The notes beneath the pieces were generated by a model. That model was not told the DNA's origin, searched no databases, and saw only the letters and a list, made by a program, of their open reading frames with translations. Both the position numbers and the translations under genes were made by a program. This document shows positions 1-8,373 of a stretch of 64,000 bases of DNA, piece by piece. This DNA comes from Chryseobacterium sp. MA9 (GTDB lineage: Bacteria; Bacteroidota; Bacteroidia; Flavobacteriales; Weeksellaceae): positions 2,232,001 through 2,296,000 of the forward strand of contig NZ_CP075170.1 of NCBI RefSeq assembly GCF_024399315.1, given 5' to 3'. Position 1 is the stretch's first letter. Every line of letters begins with the position of its first letter.

Positions 1-377
1 TCGTAAGAGGAATCTATTGTGCCGTAAACCAAAAAGAATTTAAAGAAAAAATAAAAGCCATAAGTATTGTAGACGAATACCTGGAGCACGCCAGAGTAAT
101 GTATTTCTACAATAAAGGAACAGAAGACATATACATTTCTTCCGCTGACTGGATGACTAGAAACCTGGATTACAGGATTGAAGCCGCCGCTAAAATCACT
201 GATAAAAACCTTAAGAAAGAATTAAAAGATATTCTTGACATTCAGCTTAGGGATAATGTAAAAGCCAGAATTCTGGATAAAAAACTCAGCAATGAATACA
301 TAAGAAATGATAAAAAAGAATGCCGTTCCCAAATAGAAACCTATAAATATTTAAAAGCTAAAACAAGCAAAAAATGA
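1..377 (+). CDS. ppk1: Polyphosphate kinase, C-terminal fragment (5' end outside window)
   Basis: The open frame enters from the left edge (frame starting at base 3) and ends in TGA at 375-377. Visible residues include DEYLEHARVMYFYNKG and YISSADWMTRNLDYRIE, typical of the C-terminal catalytic domain of PPK1, which reversibly polymerises ATP gamma-phosphate into inorganic polyphosphate. The family is about 690 residues, so roughly 125 are present here. Its stop overlaps the start of ppx as ATGA, so synthesis and breakdown enzymes are translationally coupled. The first ATG in view, at 99, is internal and not the real start. Confidence 0.93.
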   Translation, partial: VRGIYCAVNQKEFKEKIKAISIVDEYLEHARVMYFYNKGTEDIYISSADWMTRNLDYRIEAAAKITDKNLKKELKDILDIQLRDNVKARILDKKLSNEYIRNDKKECRSQIETYKYLKAKTSKK

Positions 378-1258
378 AGATAGCAGCGATAGACATAGGG
401 AGTAATGCAGCCCGCCTTCTTATCAATGAAGTTAAGATTAATAACAGAAAACCTGAATTCATCAAACTCAATCTTCTCAGAATTCCTCTGAGACTGGGAA
501 TGGATGTTTTTACCATCGGAAAAATAGGTCCCGAAAGAGAAAAAATGGTCATTGATTCCATGAAAATCTTCAGTGACCTGATGAAAATATATAAAGTGGA
601 TCATTACAGAGCCTGTGCTACCAGCGCTATGCGTGATGCTGCCAATGGTAATGAAATTATCAGCCTCGTAAAAGAAACATCTGGAATCAACATCGAAATC
701 ATTTCCGGTGATGAAGAAGCTACCCTGGTCTATGAAAATCATGTTGCAGAAGGTCTTGATAAAGAATTCGCCTACTTATACATCGACGTTGGTGGAGGTT
801 CTACAGAACTTACCTTCTATGAAAACGGTAAAATGGTTTACGAAAAATCATTCAATATCGGAACGATTCGTCTTCTCAACAACCTGGTTACGATGGATAA
901 CTGGAAAGAGATGAAGGACGAGATCAATAAAAATATCGTCAGTAAAAAACCAATTGTAGCCATTGGATCAGGAGGAAACATCAACAAAGTGTTCTCCATG
1001 AGCAAAACCAAAGACGGAAAACCAATGTCTTTATCTCACCTGAAAAAGGTCTATAAAGAATTCAATGAGTTGTCTGTGGAAGAAAGGATGACCAATTACA
1101 ACCTTAGAGAAGACCGTGCCGATGTATTGGTACATGCCCTGAGTATCTTCAACAATGTGATGTCATGGTCTGATATCAACAGGATTTTTGTCCCTAAAAT
1201 ATCTGTGGCAGACGGATTGATCCATAATATTTACAGTCAGTTACAGCACAAAAAGTAA
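374..1258 (+). CDS. ppx: Ppx/GppA-family exopolyphosphatase
   Basis: A 294-residue member of the actin-like (ASKHA) Ppx/GppA phosphatases, which release phosphate from polyphosphate ends or hydrolyse pppGpp. The N-terminal phosphate loop AIDIGSNAARLLI is at about residues 5-17, the second loop DVGGGSTEL near 137, and SGGNINK near 199. It is the short form, lacking the C-terminal HD-like domain of the E. coli 513-residue enzyme. The ATGA overlap with ppk1 fixes the start and makes polyphosphate turnover the likeliest role. Whether it prefers polyphosphate or pppGpp cannot be told from sequence alone. Confidence 0.93.
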   Translation: MKIAAIDIGSNAARLLINEVKINNRKPEFIKLNLLRIPLRLGMDVFTIGKIGPEREKMVIDSMKIFSDLMKIYKVDHYRACATSAMRDAANGNEIISLVKETSGINIEIISGDEEATLVYENHVAEGLDKEFAYLYIDVGGGSTELTFYENGKMVYEKSFNIGTIRLLNNLVTMDNWKEMKDEINKNIVSKKPIVAIGSGGNINKVFSMSKTKDGKPMSLSHLKKVYKEFNELSVEERMTNYNLREDRADVLVHALSIFNNVMSWSDINRIFVPKISVADGLIHNIYSQLQHKK

Positions 1259-1280
1259 CAACAAATAACAATTTTGTAAG

Positions 1281-1306
1281 CCAGCCATTGAGCTGGTTTT
1301 ATTTTT
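1281..1306 (+). terminator. Rho-independent terminator after ppx
   Basis: CCAGC / GCTGG stem extended by G-T and A-T pairs, followed by TTTTATTTTT. It sits 22 bases after the ppx stop. Confidence 0.6.
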
Positions 1307-1336
1307 GGAAGCTGTTTTCAGCTTTCCGCTGTATTT

Positions 1337-1371
1337 TGTCATTGCGAGGAACAACGTGATGAAGCAAACTC
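1337..1371. repeat. Dispersed intergenic repeat, TCATTGCGAGGAAC family, copy 1
   Basis: The TGTCATTGCGAGGAAC...GAAGCAAACTC segment reappears in reverse complement at 22990-23026 and, decayed, at 29595-29626. No coding potential is visible. The element directly abuts a copy of a second repeat family at 1374. Confidence 0.65.
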
Positions 1372-1373
1372 TA

Positions 1374-1430
1374 TTTTGGCTAAAGCCAGTGGAAGATTAA
1401 TGTATTGTCAGACAGACTAAAGCCCTATTG
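1374..1430. repeat. Dispersed two-palindrome repeat, GGCTAAAGCC family, copy 1
   Basis: Begins TTTTGGCTAAAGCCAGTGGA and ends in a decayed second palindrome GACTAAAGCCCTATTGA. It aligns over its length with 25441-25508 and with the reverse complement of 20115-20185. This copy has lost the symmetry of the second palindrome. Confidence 0.65.
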
Positions 1431-1531
1431 AATTTTAACAACAGTCTCTTTTTACTTTTTAATAAAAACTTTTCCAAATTTTAAAGTAAAACCTCATCCC
1501 CATTCGTCATACCAATATCAATAGCAAAGCA

Positions 1532-2185
1532 ATGAATTCAATCAAAATAATTCTTACAGGAGCTACAGGGATGGTAGGAGAAGGCGTTTTAATGGAATGT
1601 CTTGAGAATCCCAATGTTTCCGAAATCCTCAGCATAAGCAGAAAACCTTGTGGAAAATCGCATCACAAGCTGAAAGAATACCTTGTCCCGGACTTTTTAT
1701 CCATAGACATTCATGATGAAAAACTGAAAGGCTATGATGCCTGTTTTTTCTGTGCAGGAATCAGCAGTATAGGCATGAATGAAGAAGATTACACCAGAAT
1801 TACTTACGATACAACCTTACACTTTGCAAAAGCTGTTTTGAACCAAAATCCGGATATGGTTTTCAATTATGTTTCAGGGGCAAGCACAGACAGCACAGAG
1901 AGTGGAAAAATGATGTGGGCAAGAGTAAAAGGCAAAACTGAAAATGATCTGAAAAAGATGAATTTCAAAGGGGCTTATAATTTCCGTCCCGGATTCATGA
2001 AACCTATTGACGGTCAATTGAATGTAAAATGGTTTTTTAAACCTTTTATTTGGATTTTTCCTATTTTTTTTCAATCAAAATCATTAACTTTACAGGAAGT
2101 GGGTAGAGCAATGATCAATGTGACACAAAAAGGGTACCCTACATCTGCTTTAGAAATTAGAGATATTAAAAATTTATCGATATGA
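1532..2185 (+). CDS. NAD(P)-binding epimerase-like (atypical SDR) protein
   Basis: A 217-residue Rossmann-fold protein with the dinucleotide-binding motif TGATGMVGEG at residues 9-18, as in atypical short-chain dehydrogenases related to NAD-dependent epimerases and HTATIP2/TIP30. A clear YxxxK catalytic pair is not evident; a MMWARVKGKTE segment near 130 occupies the equivalent region. The substrate is unknown. The stop codon overlaps the ATG of a small membrane peptide (ATGA), suggesting a two-gene operon. The start follows a 270-base spacer filled with dispersed repeats. Confidence 0.75.
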   Translation: MNSIKIILTGATGMVGEGVLMECLENPNVSEILSISRKPCGKSHHKLKEYLVPDFLSIDIHDEKLKGYDACFFCAGISSIGMNEEDYTRITYDTTLHFAKAVLNQNPDMVFNYVSGASTDSTESGKMMWARVKGKTENDLKKMNFKGAYNFRPGFMKPIDGQLNVKWFFKPFIWIFPIFFQSKSLTLQEVGRAMINVTQKGYPTSALEIRDIKNLSI

Positions 2186-2331
2186 GAGACATGTTAAGAA
2201 GGATTATTCTGGTTATTTTTGTACTCTTGCTTGTGACTGCTGTTTCAGGATATTTTTATATGCAGAAACATCCATTGGAAGGGAATAAGTCTGGAACAAT
2301 TTTAAATTTTTCAGGAAAATCAGGAAAATAA
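2182..2331 (+). CDS. Small single-pass membrane peptide (49 aa)
   Basis: ATG at 2182 overlaps the TGA of the upstream epimerase gene (ATGA) and the frame runs 49 codons to TAA at 2329-2331. The product has two basic residues (MLRRI) followed by a hydrophobic stretch at about residues 8-26 rich in I, L, V and F, then a polar tail ending SGKSGK. This fits a small N-in membrane protein. The overlap and the hydrophobic design argue that it is real; no family was recognised. It may anchor or modulate the epimerase-like protein, which is inference. Confidence 0.6.
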   Translation: MRDMLRRIILVIFVLLLVTAVSGYFYMQKHPLEGNKSGTILNFSGKSGK

Positions 2332-2471
2332 ATACATCCTACAAGCCCTCACTCGAACATTATTTTATCTTTTATCGGAAACAAACCTATTTTTTAAACA
2401 TTTCTTAAAATTCCATTAAGATAGTTGCGAAACATAAAGTTCATTTTTGCATTTACCTAATTAAAGTAAAA

Positions 2472-5400
2472 ATGATCAACAACTACTTATTAAAAGGGTC
2501 TGTGATTGCCGCATTCTTTTTTCAGAGCGGTCTTTTCGGACAGACACTGATTCATTACTGGAATTTTAACAACAACACTTCTGCTGTCACAGTCACTACA
2601 CCTGCTTCTACTATGGTGAACGGTTCTCTTACGGCTATAGCAGGTGGTACAAGTGTAATAGATTTTGCAGGTGGTACCGGGCAGAATTTTAGTGAGGAAA
2701 ATTTAAATGCCAGAAATGGAGATGCATCCGGAACCCATTTAAGGTTCAATAATCCGATCGGAGGAGGGTTACAGTTTAATCTGCCTACAACAGGATACAA
2801 TAATGTCATTGTTAAATTTACTACCAGAAGATCCGGCCAGGGAGCAGGTACCCAGACATGGTCTTATTCAACAGACGGAACTACTTTTGTGCAGTTTCAG
2901 ACTGTGAATCCTCAGGATGCCAATCCTCAGCTGATTAGTCTTGACTTTTCTAACATACAGGGAGCCAATAACAATCCCAACTTTAAATTAAAAGTTGAAT
3001 TCTCAGCAGCAGGAGGTGGAACAGGAGGAAACAACCGTTTTGATAACTTTACGGTAGATGCAACTCCTGCCGGTGGTCCTGATATCACTCCACCAACCGT
3101 TACTTATCTTCCTGCTAATAATACCAATAACGCTTCAACTACTGTAAATCCTACATTATCTTTTAATGAAAATATAAGATTAACAGATAATTCCGCGATC
3201 AATAATTCTAATGCTCAAAATCTTATAGAGCTCCGCCTGGGGAATGCCGCAGGCGCACAAATTCCTTTTACAACAACTTTCAGCAACAATACCATTACCG
3301 TGACTCCAACTTCAGGGCTGGTACCGGGACAAACTTATTATATTGCGCTTAAACCCAACACAGTAGAAGACTTTAGTGATAATGGGGTTATTGACGCTAC
3401 ATCCAGTACTTTTACTACAGCCGGAACAACAATTTCTTTGGAAAAAAACTTTATTAAGGTTAATGAAAATGCAGGAAACCTTGCATTCAAAATCAATATC
3501 ACCAATCCTTCAACAGCTACAGTAAATCTTGTGGTAAAACCGGCACCATTCAGTACAGCTGATGCTAATGATTTTACTTTAGCCAACCAAACTATTAACA
3601 TCACTCCATCTACAACAAGTTATACAGTTAACATTCCTATTATTGATGACACAGTGGCAGAACAGCAGGCTGAATATTTTGTTGTAAGCCTTGAAAATCC
3701 TGCAGGAGCAGCTATTTCAGGAGATAATTCTGCAACTGTTTTTATTATAGATAATGATAAACCGGCACCGGTTCCATCTCATCAGATCCAACTGAATTAT
3801 CTAGGAAGTTTTGATCCTTCAGGAAATAATAATAGTTCTACAGAAATTGTGGTTCATGATGCATCAACTCAGCGCTTATTCACAATAAGCTCCATTACAG
3901 ATGTTTTTGACATTATTGATTTCAGTAACCCGGCAATTCCATCAGTAGTAAAAACAGTGAATATGGCACCTTATGGCGGTATCACAAGTATTGCCGTGAA
4001 AAATGGAATCATTGCAGCCGCTTCTCCCAATACTGATCCTCAGCAAAACGGTTCTGTAGTGTTCTTTGATATAAACGGAAACTTCCTGAAACAGATAAAC
4101 GTAGGAGCATTACCGGATATGATTACCTTCTCCCCTGACGGAACAAAAGTTGTTACAGCAAATGAAGGAGAGCCTAATGACGCTTACACCGTAGATCCTG
4201 AAGGAACAATCAGTATTATTGACATCTCCGGCGGTATTGGAAACCTTACGCAAAGTAATGTAACGACTCTTAATTTCAACAGTTTTGATTCTCAGCTAGC
4301 AACGTTAACGGCTACAGGTTTAAGAAAAGTAAGAACTAACAATACACTTTCTCAGGATCTGGAACCTGAATATGTAACCATCAGTGCAGACAGTCAGAAA
4401 GCATGGGTAACACTGCAGGAAAATAATGCCGTTGCTGAGATTAATCTGGCCACTAAAACCATCACAGGAATCTGGGGATTAGGAAAAAAAGATATGAGCC
4501 TTCCCGGCAATGGCTTTGATGCTTCAGACAATAATGGAGAGGTTTTAATTGCCAATTGGCCGGTAAAAACTTATTACGTTCCGGATGCAGTACAGAATTA
4601 TAAGGTAGGTAGCACAAATTATATCGTAACAGCCAATGAAGGTGACGAAAAAGATCTTTCAGGATACAGTGAAAGAACGACTGTGGGAGCTAACAACTAT
4701 ACTTTAGATCCTGTATTGTTCCCGAATTCCAGTATTTTAAAGGCTTCCTATAATCTGGGAAGATTCAGGGTTTCATCTGCCACAGGAAATACAGATGGAG
4801 ATGCAGAATTTGAAGAAATAGCCGCTTTAGGAGCACGTTCGTTCTCTATTTTCAGTACTGATACTAAACAGATTGTGTACGACAGTGGAGATCAGTTTGA
4901 AAGATATATTGCAGCCTATCATCCGTTAATTTTTAATACAGATAATGAATCCAATGCCGTTAAAAACAGAAGCCGTGCAAAAGGCCCTGAACCGGAAGGT
5001 GTAGCACTGGGAAATATCAACGGGCAGACGTATGCTTTCATCACATTAGAAAGAACCGGAGGGGTTATGGTGTATAATATCACAGACCCTAACAACCCTA
5101 CTTTCACCGATTATAAACATTCCCGCTCTACTTCAGCTTACGGAGGTGACAACGGCCCTGAAGGAATTATCTACATCGCTCCTGAAAATACAACCACCAA
5201 TAAAGGTTATGTGATTGTTGCCAATGAAATCAGTGGAACTCTATCCATGTATGAAGTGGCAGTGCCAGCTACACTTGGAACAGGTGAGATAAAAACTGAA
5301 CAGGTGACTTTCAACGTATTCCCCAATCCTGTCAACAAAGGAAATACACTTTATTTTAACAGAAAACAGGATTACGAATTGTATGATATGTCCGGAAAGT

Positions 5401-5510
5401 TAATCGGAAAGGAAAAGAATGCTTTAACAATAAGCACATCCAATCTTTCTACCGGAGTTTATCTTATAAAAACGTCAGAAGGGCAGATCAAAAGAGTCAT
5501 TGTAAAGTAA
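2472..5510 (+). CDS. T9SS-exported choice-of-anchor I protein with Ig-like and Calx-beta domains
   Basis: A 1012-residue secreted protein. A signal peptide (about 1-23, ending LFGQ) leads into a lamin/laminin-G-like jelly-roll region (25-195), a bacterial Ig-like SbsA type domain (about 205-315, starting DITPPTVTYLPA), a Calx-beta domain (about 320-430) and a beta-propeller-like choice-of-anchor I region (about 450-930, with repeated ANEGE / ANEGD motifs). A type A T9SS C-terminal sorting domain follows (about 945-1012: FPNPV, LYDMSGK, STGVYLIKT). It should be exported by Sec, then by T9SS, and anchored or released at the surface. The propeller region resembles proteins annotated as alkaline-phosphatase or phytase-like, but no catalytic residues can be assigned here. 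Confidence 0.88.
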   Translation: MINNYLLKGSVIAAFFFQSGLFGQTLIHYWNFNNNTSAVTVTTPASTMVNGSLTAIAGGTSVIDFAGGTGQNFSEENLNARNGDASGTHLRFNNPIGGGLQFNLPTTGYNNVIVKFTTRRSGQGAGTQTWSYSTDGTTFVQFQTVNPQDANPQLISLDFSNIQGANNNPNFKLKVEFSAAGGGTGGNNRFDNFTVDATPAGGPDITPPTVTYLPANNTNNASTTVNPTLSFNENIRLTDNSAINNSNAQNLIELRLGNAAGAQIPFTTTFSNNTITVTPTSGLVPGQTYYIALKPNTVEDFSDNGVIDATSSTFTTAGTTISLEKNFIKVNENAGNLAFKINITNPSTATVNLVVKPAPFSTADANDFTLANQTINITPSTTSYTVNIPIIDDTVAEQQAEYFVVSLENPAGAAISGDNSATVFIIDNDKPAPVPSHQIQLNYLGSFDPSGNNNSSTEIVVHDASTQRLFTISSITDVFDIIDFSNPAIPSVVKTVNMAPYGGITSIAVKNGIIAAASPNTDPQQNGSVVFFDINGNFLKQINVGALPDMITFSPDGTKVVTANEGEPNDAYTVDPEGTISIIDISGGIGNLTQSNVTTLNFNSFDSQLATLTATGLRKVRTNNTLSQDLEPEYVTISADSQKAWVTLQENNAVAEINLATKTITGIWGLGKKDMSLPGNGFDASDNNGEVLIANWPVKTYYVPDAVQNYKVGSTNYIVTANEGDEKDLSGYSERTTVGANNYTLDPVLFPNSSILKASYNLGRFRVSSATGNTDGDAEFEEIAALGARSFSIFSTDTKQIVYDSGDQFERYIAAYHPLIFNTDNESNAVKNRSRAKGPEPEGVALGNINGQTYAFITLERTGGVMVYNITDPNNPTFTDYKHSRSTSAYGGDNGPEGIIYIAPENTTTNKGYVIVANEISGTLSMYEVAVPATLGTGEIKTEQVTFNVFPNPVNKGNTLYFNRKQDYELYDMSGKLIGKEKNALTISTSNLSTGVYLIKTSEGQIKRVIVK

Positions 5511-5539
5511 ACATAAATTACAGTATACCATTCTATTTA

Positions 5540-5566
5540 AAGCTTCGGGTTTTCCGGAGCTTTTTT
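5540..5566 (+). terminator. Rho-independent terminator
   Basis: AAGCTTCGG pairs with CCGGAGCTT (one G-T), followed by six T. It ends the transcript of the choice-of-anchor gene. Confidence 0.8.
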
Positions 5567-5687
5567 GCTGTTGATAAATTTGAAGTCAATTAAATAAAAA
5601 ACTCACGATTTAAGATGATTTAACTTTTGAAATACCTGAAAAGATCATTTTATTTCTATATTTACCTCCAACAAAACCAAATTCACA

Positions 5688-6080
5688 ATGAAAAATATTA
5701 AAAAAGCAGGAATTCTGGCAATTCTTTTACTCGGAACAGGAACAGCTTTCTCACAATCCACAAAAACAGAATCTGCAAAAGGGGTAGAAAAAACAGAAGG
5801 TAATAAGATGATACATGTAGAAGGTGTAGGTCATACACTCAATTATGCTCTTAATGGAGGAACTGTTGAGGTAGAAGGTGGTGATAACACATTAACGGTA
5901 AAAGGAAGTGCTAAAACAATTACTGTTTCGGGGACAGGTAATAAAGTATACATCGATAAAGTTGACAAAATATCCATGGAAGGCGGTGGCAATATGGTCT
6001 ACTACCGAACTTCCGGAACGAAATCCGGAAAACCAGACGTTTCCATTACCGGAGTGGAAAATAAAGTTGTAAAACAGTAA
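5688..6080 (+). CDS. Secreted DUF3060-type beta-repeat protein
   Basis: 130 residues with a signal peptide (KKAGILAILLLGTGTAFSQ). The mature part has short beta-strand repeats of the GNxVxV type (VEGVGHTLNY, GDNTLTVKGSAK, GTGNKVYIDKV, GGGNMVYY), which match the DUF3060 pattern: a small parallel beta-solenoid in exported proteins. Function is unknown. It is monocistronic, between a terminator at 5540 and a bidirectional one at 6116. Confidence 0.75.
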   Translation: MKNIKKAGILAILLLGTGTAFSQSTKTESAKGVEKTEGNKMIHVEGVGHTLNYALNGGTVEVEGGDNTLTVKGSAKTITVSGTGNKVYIDKVDKISMEGGGNMVYYRTSGTKSGKPDVSITGVENKVVKQ

Positions 6081-6115
6081 ACTCATTTCCAGACTCTTAA
6101 AAATATTAAAACAAA

Positions 6116-6147
6116 AAAAGACAGGCCTTAAAAAAGCCTGTCTTTTT
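6116..6147. terminator. Bidirectional terminator
   Basis: AAGACAGGC / GCCTGTCTT stem, with a T-run on the right and an A-run on the left. It serves both the rightward DUF3060 gene and the leftward nifU-like gene. Confidence 0.85.
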
Positions 6148-6168
6148 AAAAATATCTCAGATATAATT

Positions 6169-6417
6169 TTACTCTACATTGATTACCTTTTCGATTTCCG
6201 GCGCATGTTGTTTGATGGTATTTTCAACACCTAGTTTCAGGGTTGAAAAATTCAACGAACATCCGGAACAGTTACCCAAAAGTTTCACAAACACCTGATT
6301 ATTTTTCACATCAATAAGCTCAATATCACCACCGTCTTTATTCAAAAACGGTCTGATGCTTTCCAGAGCTTCCATTACTCTTGTTACTGTATCTTCGTGC
6401 GTTATGTTTGTTTCCAT
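6169..6417 (-). CDS. NifU-like Fe-S scaffold protein
   Basis: 82 residues matching the C-terminal domain of NifU (Nfu type). This domain holds and transfers [Fe-S] clusters through a CxxC motif, seen here as GNCSGCS at about residues 53-59. The N-terminal part (VMEALESIRPFLNKDGGDIEL) is the standard family start. It lies 47 bases downstream of the Mrp ATPase on the same strand, so the pair forms an Fe-S cluster assembly or delivery operon. Confidence 0.93.
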   Translation of the reverse strand: METNITHEDTVTRVMEALESIRPFLNKDGGDIELIDVKNNQVFVKLLGNCSGCSLNFSTLKLGVENTIKQHAPEIEKVINVE

Positions 6418-6464
6418 ATTTTTCAGTTCAATTTGGTCCTTTCAAATTTTATTGAAAGTTATTA

Positions 6465-7571
6465 TTATTTTGCTTTTGGTGAGCATCCTGCCATTGTTGA
6501 AATTTTCACTGCTTCAGTAGGAGGAAGACTTTTATTTCTTTCCACTAAGCTTTCTACCATTTTTCTGGCCGTTTCTGTGTAGATATCTGCAATTTTAGAT
6601 CCTTCCTGAAGCGCAGCCGGTCTTCCCACATCTCCTGCTTCTCTGATGCTTTGAATCAATGGAATTTCTCCTAATACAGGAATTCCAAGATCTTCAGCCA
6701 AATATTGTGCTCCCTGGTTTCCAAAGATATAATATTTATTTTCAGGAAGTTCTTCCGGTGTAAAATACGCCATATTTTCTATCAATCCAAGAACCGGAAT
6801 ATTGATACTTTCCATCTGGAACATAGCAATACCCTTTCTAACATCTGCCAATGCAACATGCTGAGGTGTACTTACAATCACTGCACCTGTTACCGGTACT
6901 TCCTGAATAATTGATAAGTGAATATCACCTGTTCCCGGAGGAAGATCTATTAACAAGAAATCCAGTTCTCCCCATGCAGCATCTCTGATCATCTGGTTTA
7001 GTGCTTTTGAAGCCATAGGCCCTCTCCACACTACCGCCTGATTAGCTCCTGAGAAATATCCGATTGAAAGCATTTTCACTCCATAATTCTCAATAGGTTT
7101 CATCATGCTCTTTCCATTTACTTCTACAGAAATTGGTTTTTCACCTTCTGTATCAAACATGGTAGGAACTGAAGGGCCATAGATATCAGCATCTAATAAT
7201 CCTACTTTGAAGCCCATTTTTGCCAATGTTACTGCCATATTTGCAGAAACTGTAGATTTTCCTACTCCTCCTTTACCGGAAGCAATAGCGATAATATTTT
7301 GAATACCCGGAATTTGTTTTCCTTTGATCTGACTTTGCTGAATTTCACTAGGCTCCGGAGAAACGATCTTAAGTTTTAAATGAACTTCTTCTCCAAACTC
7401 ACTGGCAAAAGCCTGTTTCATTGCAGCCTCCAGTTTTTTCTTTTCGTGCATTGCAGGCGAATGAGCAGTCATGTCAATATAAACATCATTACCCATAATC
7501 TGAAGATTATTCACCAAATCGTCTACTTCTATTTCTTTAAGGAAATCCTGAACCTTTTCTTTCGTCAACAT
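6465..7571 (-). CDS. Mrp/NBP35-family Fe-S carrier ATPase
   Basis: 368 residues. An N-terminal MIP18/DUF59 domain (about 1-75) is followed by a P-loop ATPase with the deviant Walker A GKGGVGKST at 99-107, DADIYGPS near 127 and DLPPGTGD. Family members deliver Fe-S clusters to apo-proteins. The CxxC that binds the bridging cluster in the E. coli protein should follow ENMAYFTPEE, but none is present. The only cysteine in the whole protein is near the C-terminus (MAGCSPK). This Cys-poor form seems to be the usual Bacteroidota type, so the neighbouring NifU-like protein may supply the cluster-binding cysteines (inference). Confidence 0.93.
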   Translation of the reverse strand: MLTKEKVQDFLKEIEVDDLVNNLQIMGNDVYIDMTAHSPAMHEKKKLEAAMKQAFASEFGEEVHLKLKIVSPEPSEIQQSQIKGKQIPGIQNIIAIASGKGGVGKSTVSANMAVTLAKMGFKVGLLDADIYGPSVPTMFDTEGEKPISVEVNGKSMMKPIENYGVKMLSIGYFSGANQAVVWRGPMASKALNQMIRDAAWGELDFLLIDLPPGTGDIHLSIIQEVPVTGAVIVSTPQHVALADVRKGIAMFQMESINIPVLGLIENMAYFTPEELPENKYYIFGNQGAQYLAEDLGIPVLGEIPLIQSIREAGDVGRPAALQEGSKIADIYTETARKMVESLVERNKSLPPTEAVKISTMAGCSPKAK

Positions 7572-7721
7572 ATAAATATAAATTGTTTACAAATTTACGC
7601 TTTTTTTCGGTAATTTAGAATCAATAAAATCTATAATATCAGGTGATAAATCAGATCATTAAAAATTTCTTATTCTGTTTTTTTATCTGATAACATACCC
7701 AACCCGAGAAAAACAATTGAT

Positions 7722-8177
7722 ATGAAAACGACTTCCTACCCTTCCAAATATGCACAGCCAAAAGGAATTTTCACAGTTGGAAAAACGAATTTCAAATGGT
7801 ATGATCTGGCCGATGATCCGGCAGAAATCTCTCCACAGGACATCCATAATGCCCGGTTATGTGTTGAATATGCAGAAGAAGACTTTCAAAATACTGATGA
7901 TCTGGGATTTATCATTATGCATCGTTGTGGAAAGAATTATCTTCTCCTGGTATGTACGTGGCGAAATGAAAATGAATTATGGGAAAGTGTTTATTATGAC
8001 GGTTCCGGCAACTTTGAAATATGGGACAGAAGCAAAACCCACCTCCCGACTTACTGTGTTTGGGAAATGGGTATTGTTTATCATGAATCTCAGTCCTGGA
8101 AAAAATATCTTGGCTCCGGACGGGTAGAAAAAGACAAAGAGAAATATCTCGATGATTTCTTTGAAGGAGAAGTGTAA
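7722..8177 (+). CDS. Conserved hypothetical protein (151 aa)
   Basis: A soluble, acidic 151-residue protein without signal peptide or membrane segment. It has many aromatic residues (FKWYDLADD, WESVYYDGSGNFEIWDR, YCVWEMGIVYHES). I do not recognise the family. The composition and clean boundaries (own promoter region on the left, repeat element on the right) support a real gene. A second frame over the same bases (7750-8127) is a shadow. Confidence 0.7.
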   Translation: MKTTSYPSKYAQPKGIFTVGKTNFKWYDLADDPAEISPQDIHNARLCVEYAEEDFQNTDDLGFIIMHRCGKNYLLLVCTWRNENELWESVYYDGSGNFEIWDRSKTHLPTYCVWEMGIVYHESQSWKKYLGSGRVEKDKEKYLDDFFEGEV

Positions 8178-8185
8178 TATTTATG

Positions 8186-8264
8186 CATTGTCATTCTGAC
8201 GATGGAAGAATCTCATAAGAGGAAGAGATTCTTCATTTCACTCTGTTTCATTCAGAATAGCATG
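8186..8264. repeat. Imperfect inverted repeat, TCATTCTGA...GAAGAATCTC family
   Basis: The left arm CATTGTCATTCTGACGATGG...GAATCTC (8186-8214) is answered by a right arm GAGATTCTTCATTTCACTCTG...CAGAATAGCA (8225-8263). The element fills most of the gap between the 151-residue protein gene and the mannosidase gene. A half copy (TCATCTGAACGAAGTGAAGA) occurs at 22889-22911. Confidence 0.6.
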
Positions 8265-8373
8265 AATTATAAAAAGAACTCAAGTATTAGATCTTTTTTG
8301 TGATTTAAATGCAAATGATTAGTTAGCTCTGTTTTACTGTTTTTCAATATCTTCGCTTTTATAAAATCAGAAC

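Noticed and set aside
341..742. Minus-strand frame of 133 codons over the ppx 5' half
   Set aside because: It lies wholly inside the well-supported ppx gene, and the protein has no recognisable feature.
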